NCBI GenBank assembly: GCA_051745305.1
Contig: JBNJDY010000009.1
Coordinates: 1-38,710, forward strand
Source of the DNA: Saliniplasma sp051745305
GTDB lineage: Archaea > Thermoplasmatota > Thermoplasmata > Halarchaeoplasmatales > Halarchaeoplasmataceae
Reading direction: 5' to 3'
DNA length: 38,710 nucleotides
The number at the start of each line of letters is the position of its first letter. Position 1 is the stretch's first letter. The position numbers were made by a program, and so were the translations under genes. Shown in pieces: positions 33,414 to 38,710 of the stretch. The notes under the pieces are model-generated. The model was not told the DNA's origin, did no database searches, and worked only from the letters and a program-made list of their open reading frames with translations.

Positions 33414-33424
33414 TTTATATATAA
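33414..33424 (+). promoter_or_regulatory. TATA-like box of purA
   Basis: TTTATATATAA lies with its centre about 31 bp before the purA ATG, predicting a leader of only a few nucleotides. Confidence 0.45.
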
Positions 33425-33449
33425 CACCTCACTAAGAAGTAACGATAAA

Positions 33450-34730
33450 ATGACTTCAATCACAATAGTGGGCACACAATGGGGCGACGAAGGAAAAGGT
33501 AAGATTACTGATTATTACGCTAAAGACGCAGAATATATAGTACGCTTCCAAGGTGGAAATAACGCAGGCCATACGATCGTTTTGGGAGATAAAGAATTTA
33601 AACTCCATCTGACCCCCTCTGGTATATTGCGCGAAGATAAAAGTCCAGTGATCGGTAATGGTGTAGTGGTGGACCCTAAGGTATTACTCGATGAATTAAA
33701 ACTCTTAGAAGAAAAGGGAATAGATACAAGCAACCTGATATTATCTGATAGGGCTCACCTTATAATGCCGTACCATATCGCAATGGATGAGCTAGAAGAG
33801 AAGTTAAAAGGTGGATTCAGTGCAGGTACAACAAAGAAAGGTATCGGGCCGTGTTACTCTGATAAAGTAGCGAGGTTTGGTTTAAGAGTAGTAGACCTAT
33901 ACAACCCTGAAGCTTTTAAAAATAAACTTTCCACTACAGTTCCTATAAAAAACAAGATATTCAAAGCCCTAGGTGAGGAAGTCGAATTTGACGTAGACGA
34001 TATTTTCAATGAATATATCGAGTATGGGAGAGAGTTGGAAAAATACGTAGATGATACTTCAGTTGTTTTACATGAAGCAATTCAAAAAGGCGAAAACATA
34101 TTATTTGAAGGAGCTCAAGGAACTCATTTAGATATCGATCATGGAGTATATCCATACGGGACCTCTTCGAATACAATATCGGCTGGTAGCAGTACTGGAA
34201 GTGGGCTTGGACCTAGATTCATTGATGAAGTGATAGGAATTACCAAGGCTTACACCAGTAGGGTCGGTACTGGTCCATTCCCTGCTGAACTTGAAGACGA
34301 GATGGGTGAACATTTAAGGGATAAAGGACACGAATACGGAACCACAACCGGTAGACCACGTAGATGTGGGTGGTTGGATATGGTAATGGTCAGATTCTCT
34401 ACTAGAGTAAATTCGTTATCTGCTATCGCTTTGACAAAACTAGACGTCCTAGCTGGTTTGGATGAAATAAAGGTATGCACCCACTATAAGTACAAAGGAG
34501 AAGAAATACATCACTTCCCTGCAGATATCGAAAAACTGTCAGAATTTGAACCAGTCTATAAAACATTCAAAGGATGGGATGAGATGGATTGGGATAAAAT
34601 ATCACAAAAAGGTTATGATTCTCTTCCAGATGAAATGAAAGAATACATAAAGTTCATAGAAAAGGAAACTGGTGTACCTGTCAAGATCGTCTCAATAGGA
34701 CCTAAAAGGAGTCAAACGATAAACAGATGA
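33450..34730 (+). CDS. purA: Adenylosuccinate synthetase
   Basis: PurA joins IMP and aspartate with GTP to form adenylosuccinate, the first step from IMP to AMP. The 426-aa protein has the GTP loop TQWGDEGKGKITD (residues 9-21) with the catalytic Asp, GGNNAGHTI (36-44) with the catalytic His, KKGIGPCYSDK near 130, GAQGTHLDIDHGVYPYGTSSNT near 220 and TTTGRPRRCGWLD near 300. Length is standard. It has its own TATA-like box, is divergent from the FKBP gene, and converges on purF with only 3 bases between stops. Confidence 0.97.
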   Translation: MTSITIVGTQWGDEGKGKITDYYAKDAEYIVRFQGGNNAGHTIVLGDKEFKLHLTPSGILREDKSPVIGNGVVVDPKVLLDELKLLEEKGIDTSNLILSDRAHLIMPYHIAMDELEEKLKGGFSAGTTKKGIGPCYSDKVARFGLRVVDLYNPEAFKNKLSTTVPIKNKIFKALGEEVEFDVDDIFNEYIEYGRELEKYVDDTSVVLHEAIQKGENILFEGAQGTHLDIDHGVYPYGTSSNTISAGSSTGSGLGPRFIDEVIGITKAYTSRVGTGPFPAELEDEMGEHLRDKGHEYGTTTGRPRRCGWLDMVMVRFSTRVNSLSAIALTKLDVLAGLDEIKVCTHYKYKGEEIHHFPADIEKLSEFEPVYKTFKGWDEMDWDKISQKGYDSLPDEMKEYIKFIEKETGVPVKIVSIGPKRSQTINR

Positions 34731-34733
34731 CCT

Positions 34734-36179
34734 TTAGCAGGTATCTGATGCTTTAAACTCCTTTCTCTCTTTTTCTCTCTGTTCACCGAAATATTCCATG
34801 ATATCTTCTCTAACTTGAGTTGGATAATCTTCATTGAGACAGGCTAAACAAAGTTCACTTTTATCCCTCTTTAAACCTCTAATCAATCCTTCGATAGTTT
34901 GATAAGTTAATGAATCACAGTCTATATCTTCCCTGATCCCATCCACATCTTTACTAGCGGCTATCAATTCTTTTTTGGTAGGCATATCAATACCGTAATA
35001 ACATGGAGCTTTGATAGGCGGGCATCCTACTAAAAAGTGTACCTCTTTGGCACCGGCTCTTCTAACCAATTGAACCAATTTTTTAGAAGTGGTCCCCCTA
35101 ACGATGGAATCATCTACCAATGCCACTCTTTTACCCTTGACTTCTTCGATGATCGGGTTCAATTTTGTCCTGACACCCGTTTCCCTCGAAAGTTGATCTG
35201 GCATTATGAACGTTCTTCCGACATATCTATTCCTTAGCAAACCTTCACGGTAGGGTACATCAAGTTCTTCAGCCATGGCTAAAGCGTATGTTCTCGCCGT
35301 ATCTGGAACAGGTATAACCACGTCGATTTCGTGGTTATTCTTCCTCCACTCCCTTGCTAATTCTTTCCCCAATCTCAACCTGGCTTCATATACGTTAGTT
35401 CTTTCGATGGTAGAATCTGTTCTGGCAAAATAGACCCATTCGAACATACAATTTCGCGGCATGTTAGGTCTAACCTGTCTTGTTTCCATGGTCTTAGTTT
35501 CCCTGATTAGGATCGCCTCACCAGGTTTAACGTCTCTAAGTATGTCATATCCCAGGATATCTAAAACGATGTTCTCAGATGCAACTGCAAAGCTAGCCCC
35601 CTCGAGAGTTACTTTTTTCCCAAATATCATGGGTCTTATTCCATGTGGGTCCCGGAACATGAGTAATCCAAAACCTTGGATCAGTGCGATGACAGAATAG
35701 CTTCCGTTCAAACGGTCCATGGTTCTTCCAACGGCTCTGAATATAGCGCTTTCATCTATCTCTTTTTCCTTAGCCAACTCTCTAGAAAAGACCGCTAATA
35801 TCAGTTCAAGGTCACATTGGGATTGAAGGTGTAGATCATCTTCTTCCTCGATCTGTTTATAATTGACTATATTACCATTATGGGCCATCCCTATCTTCAA
35901 AGGATATACGGTTTGGAAGGGTTGTGCATCCCTACCACCCTCAGAACCGATGGTGGGGTATCTCACATGGCCTATACCCATATTTCCTTTCATCTCGGTC
36001 AAAGTATTTTTATCAAAAACATCTCCTACTAGTCCGGGACCTTTGACCATTCGGGTTTTACCATTTTCTGCGATATAGATCCCTGAACCATTTTGACCTC
36101 GGTGCTGGATAGCAAACAATCCATTATACAATTCCAGCGGTGTCCTGTCCGTTCCTAATATACCCACAATGCCGCACAT
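34734..36179 (-). CDS. purF: Amidophosphoribosyltransferase ([4Fe-4S] type)
   Basis: PurF makes phosphoribosylamine from PRPP and glutamine, the first step of purine synthesis. The start is placed at ATG 36179 so that Cys2 of MCGIVGI becomes the N-terminal nucleophile without a propeptide; an upstream ATG would bury it. The PRPP loop VALVDDSIVRGTTSKKL is present near residue 340. Four cysteines line up with the iron-sulfur ligands of the B. subtilis enzyme: NCMFEWVYFAR, APCYYGID, and CLACLNEDYPT. That cluster is oxygen-sensitive in known enzymes. Length 481 aa is typical. An inverted repeat lies just upstream. Confidence 0.96.
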   Translation of the reverse strand: MCGIVGILGTDRTPLELYNGLFAIQHRGQNGSGIYIAENGKTRMVKGPGLVGDVFDKNTLTEMKGNMGIGHVRYPTIGSEGGRDAQPFQTVYPLKIGMAHNGNIVNYKQIEEEDDLHLQSQCDLELILAVFSRELAKEKEIDESAIFRAVGRTMDRLNGSYSVIALIQGFGLLMFRDPHGIRPMIFGKKVTLEGASFAVASENIVLDILGYDILRDVKPGEAILIRETKTMETRQVRPNMPRNCMFEWVYFARTDSTIERTNVYEARLRLGKELAREWRKNNHEIDVVIPVPDTARTYALAMAEELDVPYREGLLRNRYVGRTFIMPDQLSRETGVRTKLNPIIEEVKGKRVALVDDSIVRGTTSKKLVQLVRRAGAKEVHFLVGCPPIKAPCYYGIDMPTKKELIAASKDVDGIREDIDCDSLTYQTIEGLIRGLKRDKSELCLACLNEDYPTQVREDIMEYFGEQREKERKEFKASDTC

Positions 36180-36193
36180 ATGAATTCCCACGT

Positions 36194-36215
36194 AAATTGT
36201 TTATGATTACAATTT
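36194..36215. promoter_or_regulatory. Inverted repeat upstream of purF
   Basis: AAATTGT and ACAATTT are separated by 8 bases, 15-36 bp upstream of the purF ATG. The site could be an operator overlapping the transcription start or leader, but the AT content makes chance occurrence possible. Confidence 0.35.
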
Positions 36216-36270
36216 TCACAAATAAGTAGGGACGTTTTAAATGTATCGTATGATAAACTAATTGGTTTAG

Positions 36271-36684
36271 TTTGCAATAAGGGGTATAGTTATTTTTAAA
36301 ACGCTGATTGTTTTCTCAACTATCATATGTACTTGTGCCGGCTCTAGTTTGATGGCTAGTGAAGGTGAAGCTGTTCAAAAGTCTAACACTTCATTACATT
36401 CTTTAATGAATACGTATGTAAAAAGAAACGCTTTTAGGAGACAGCGTTATTCGTTCGAATATTGTGTTGATATTTAAGGTATATGTAAGAACTTTCCAGC
36501 TGTTTTCATCAGAGCATCCGCCATAACAGAATGCCATGATGGCCGCAGATATCTTGTACGAGTAGATGGAACAGTTATCGCGTCAGAGCAAGATAGCCTT
36601 CTCTCGCTAGTTTTTCACCCTGAATTGACGGAAGACCTAAGGGTTAATCAGTATTTTATCGAAAAAGTAAGGGACTATCTGTAG
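36271..36684 (+). pseudogene. pdxT: Decayed pdxT (glutaminase subunit of PLP synthase)
   Basis: One frame on the plus strand reads CTCAGSSLMASEGEAVQ (36328 on), then YVKRNAFRRQRYSFEYCVDI, a TAA stop at 36475-36477, and continues in the same frame as KNFPAVFIRASAI ... LVFHPELTEDLRVNQYF to TAG at 36682-36684. This matches the PdxT/YaaE pattern GTCAG, RRNAFGRQ-SFE, F-AVFIRAP and FHPEL, including the catalytic Cys and His-Glu. The first 35-40 residues are missing (a TAG lies at 36268) and the Gly-rich loop before CAG is garbled. PdxT supplies ammonia to PdxS for pyridoxal phosphate. The end overlaps the convergent guaA stop by 10 bases. Confidence 0.85.
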
Positions 36685-37244
36685 TCTTCACACACCTTTA
36701 TAAAATTCTTAAAAATATCTACTCCATATTCAGTATGATCCACTTCAGGATGGAATTGGAGACCGTATATCTTTTTATCTTCATGCTTGAAAGCTTGATA
36801 TTTGCAGGACTCCGATGTTGCAAGGTGTATCAATTTTGGTCCTAGCTCTTTTATTTCGTCATTATGAGATTCCCATGCGACGAATTCACTAGGTATGTCG
36901 ATAAAAAGATCATCCTGGTCTAGAACTTTGATATCTGTTTTTCCGTACTCAGGACTTTCTGTAGCTCCAGCTTCCCCTCCATAATATCTAGCTATGAACT
37001 GTGCCCCAACACATATTCCAAGGATCGGTATATCCAATTTTTCCAGATATTCATCAGTCCTACCGAGTTTTAGATTTTCATCAGATATCCGTGGAGCACC
37101 TCCTGATAATATCAATCCACTGACTTTGACATCCTCGACGGGTGTATCCTTTTTTATGATATCAGAATCTACATCAAGGTACTTAAGAACCCTCCATTCT
37201 CTATGTGTCCATTGACCGCCATTGTCTACTACATCAATTTTCAT
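36675..37244 (-). CDS. guaA: GMP synthase glutaminase subunit (archaeal two-subunit type)
   Basis: Archaea commonly split GMP synthase into a glutaminase subunit and an ATP-pyrophosphatase subunit; this 189-aa gene is the glutaminase. It shows VDNGGQWTHREWRVL at the N-terminus, ILSGGAPR (45-52), the catalytic Cys78 in GICVGAQF and His165/Glu167 in LQFHPEVDH. The motif reads GICVGAQ rather than the common GICLGHQ, which is tolerated in this group. It would hand ammonia to the synthetase subunit, not seen here. It lies 11 bases downstream of pyrG and is probably co-transcribed with it, linking GMP and CTP synthesis. Confidence 0.93.
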   Translation of the reverse strand: MKIDVVDNGGQWTHREWRVLKYLDVDSDIIKKDTPVEDVKVSGLILSGGAPRISDENLKLGRTDEYLEKLDIPILGICVGAQFIARYYGGEAGATESPEYGKTDIKVLDQDDLFIDIPSEFVAWESHNDEIKELGPKLIHLATSESCKYQAFKHEDKKIYGLQFHPEVDHTEYGVDIFKNFIKVCEDYR

Positions 37245-37255
37245 TATCTCAAATC

Positions 37256-38710
37256 CTATAAAACTTCATTCTTTTTTTGCTTTAATATAGCTTTTATGAA
37301 CGCATGAAATAGAGGGGCGGGGTCCATAGGCCTAGATTTGAATTCAGGATGGAATTGACACCCTATAAAGAAAGGATGATCTTTTAATTCCAAAATTTCC
37401 ATCCTTTTCTTGTTAGGTGATTTTCCACCAAATTTGATCCCGTTTTCTTCCATTTCATCTTTGTAATCTAAATTCACTTCATACCTATGCCTATGTCTTT
37501 CCTTTATCTCAGTGGACCCGTATATCTCATGGGCTATTGTTCCCTCTTCTATCAGGATCTTCTCGGAACCTAACCTCATAGTACCCCCCATCATATCGAT
37601 TCCTCGCTGCATCGGTAACAGGTCGATCACGGGATGGGGTGTTTTCCCGTCGAATTCTGAACTGTTAGCTCCCTCCAGCCCCAAAACATTCCTACAGAAC
37701 TCTATAACGGAAACCTGGAATCCTAGACATATACTCAATATGGGTACTTCGTTTACTCTAGAAAAATTGACTGCCTTTATTTTTCCTTCGATGCCTCTGT
37801 TACCAAAACCACCAGGTATCAAGATACCGTCTACGTCACCCAATATAGTTTCTGGTTCTTGCTCTTCTAGGTCCTCGGATTCTATCCACTTGATATGGAT
37901 TTTTGTTTTAGTCTCTGCTTGGCAGTGATTGAAGGCTTCCACATGGCTCTTGTAGGCGTCTTCTAGATCACAATATTTCCCGACTAGAGCTATCTTTATT
38001 TCATCGGTAGGATTTTCATAGTTATCCAGGAATTTCTTCCAAGATTCCAGGTCATGCTTAGGTTCACCTAGACTTAATTTTTTCATGACGTAATCTATGA
38101 ATCCCTCCTCTTCTAAAATCAGAGGTACCTGGTAGATACTTTCAGCATCTGGAGAACTGATCACTGCTTCTTTGGGTACATCGCAGAATAATGATATTTT
38201 TCTCTTTGTAGATTCTTCTAATTTGTTCTTTGATCTTCCCACTATTATATCAGGTTGGATACCGATTTCTCTGAGTGCTTGAACCGAATGCTGGGTAGGT
38301 TTTGTTTTTTGTTCGCCTACTACGTCTAGAACAGGTACAAGCGTCGTATGGATGAACAGGAAATCGTTGCTCTCTTCCCCGACTTCCATATGGAGCTGCC
38401 TGCTTGCTTCCATAAAAGGCATACTTTCGATGTCCCCTATGGTACCTCCCATCTCTACCAAGACCACGTCTGCATCGGTCTCATCAGCTACTTTCCAGAC
38501 CCTTCTATTGATCTCATCTGTTATGTGAGGGATTATTTGAACAGTTTTACCAAGATATTTCCCTGCTCTTTCTTTTTCGATAACACTTCGGTAGACCTTA
38601 CCCGTTGTTATATTATCGTCTCCACACAAGTTTATATCTAGAAATCTCTCATAATTCCCAAGATCTAAATCAACTTCAGTCCCATCGTCTAAAACAAATA
38701 CCTCACCATG
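37256..38710 (-). CDS. pyrG: CTP synthase, N-terminus beyond the window
   Basis: CTP synthase aminates UTP with glutamine and ATP. The visible 484 codons run off the right end: the reading frame stays open to 38710 and reads HGEVFVLDDGTEVDLDLGNYERFLD before CGDDNITTGKVY, so the first about 50 residues, including the ATP loop, are missing from view. Seen are IIPHITDEI, EMGGTIGDIESMPF, TKPTQHSVQALREIGI, QPDIIVGRS, then the glutaminase domain with ILIPGGFGNRG, catalytic Cys in SICLGFQ, and QFHPEFKSRP. The catalytic Cys is followed by LGFQ, where LGMQ is usual. It is upstream of guaA in the same direction. Confidence 0.96.
   Translation of the reverse strand, partial: HGEVFVLDDGTEVDLDLGNYERFLDINLCGDDNITTGKVYRSVIEKERAGKYLGKTVQIIPHITDEINRRVWKVADETDADVVLVEMGGTIGDIESMPFMEASRQLHMEVGEESNDFLFIHTTLVPVLDVVGEQKTKPTQHSVQALREIGIQPDIIVGRSKNKLEESTKRKISLFCDVPKEAVISSPDAESIYQVPLILEEEGFIDYVMKKLSLGEPKHDLESWKKFLDNYENPTDEIKIALVGKYCDLEDAYKSHVEAFNHCQAETKTKIHIKWIESEDLEEQEPETILGDVDGILIPGGFGNRGIEGKIKAVNFSRVNEVPILSICLGFQVSVIEFCRNVLGLEGANSSEFDGKTPHPVIDLLPMQRGIDMMGGTMRLGSEKILIEEGTIAHEIYGSTEIKERHRHRYEVNLDYKDEMEENGIKFGGKSPNKKRMEILELKDHPFFIGCQFHPEFKSRPMDPAPLFHAFIKAILKQKKNEVL

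Noticed and set aside
1..38710. CRISPR array, insertion sequence, prophage or toxin-antitoxin module
   Set aside because: I saw no regularly spaced repeats, terminal repeats with a transposase, phage structural genes or a toxin next to the AbrB-type genes.

Overview
The window is a 38.7 kb piece of an archaeal chromosome with fairly low GC by eye. The archaeal assignment rests on the gene set: a stand-alone glutaminase subunit of GMP synthase, a PhoU protein with an AbrB-type N-terminus, a Memo-like protein, RNA 3'-phosphate cyclase, QueD/QueC (archaeosine precursors), an RibD-like reductase without a deaminase domain, a Mut7-C protein and a tungsten aldehyde:ferredoxin oxidoreductase. Many genes have TATA-like boxes about 26 bp before the start codon (leaderless or nearly so), and others use GGTGA or GGAGG ribosome sites. 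The AOR, the ferredoxin-type domains and the [4Fe-4S] PurF suggest an anaerobe. Proteins are fairly rich in Asp and Glu. I would guess a euryarchaeal or Thermoplasmatota-like lineage, but the sequence alone does not settle this.

Layout. 1-5444 (+) is a phosphate block: the end of pstA, pstB, phoU, a metallophosphoesterase, then pit, a DUF47 protein and an AbrB-PhoU regulator. 5464-14913 (-) is a surface-glycan block: a ferredoxin/FrhB/pyruvyltransferase fusion, a flippase and three glycosyltransferases, read from an aminotransferase, with a 2-hydroxyacid dehydrogenase upstream. 15050-21193 (+) is an amino-acid/peptide block: M29-type aminopeptidase, homoserine dehydrogenase, AOR, a U32-like TIM-barrel protein and a second aminotransferase, ending in two tandem, related hairpin terminators. 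21367-24975 (+) is a small AbrB protein plus a giant RND exporter. 24985-27067 (-) holds Mut7-C, a riboflavin-pathway reductase and RtcA. 27167-29797 holds Memo (+), a broken radical-SAM gene (-) and an aldehyde dehydrogenase (-). 29921-31063 (+) is queD-queC. 31070-33339 (-) has two exported proteins around a tRNA-Leu(CAG). 33450-38710 is nucleotide synthesis: purA (+), purF (-), guaA glutaminase subunit (-) and pyrG (-, running off the end), with a decayed pdxT between purF and guaA.

Most of the window is housekeeping or accessory metabolism; I see no CRISPR, transposon, phage or toxin-antitoxin module. The best leads are: two decaying genes not explained by intact reading frames (an AmrS/PflX-like radical SAM gene beside memo, and pdxT); two perfect 17-bp palindromes of the same 8-1-8 design at the pit and memo promoters; the electron-transfer/pyruvyltransferase fusion in the glycan cluster; the translationally coupled homoserine dehydrogenase-AOR pair; and a gene-free stretch next to the tRNA with hairpins and an orphan promoter-like box.
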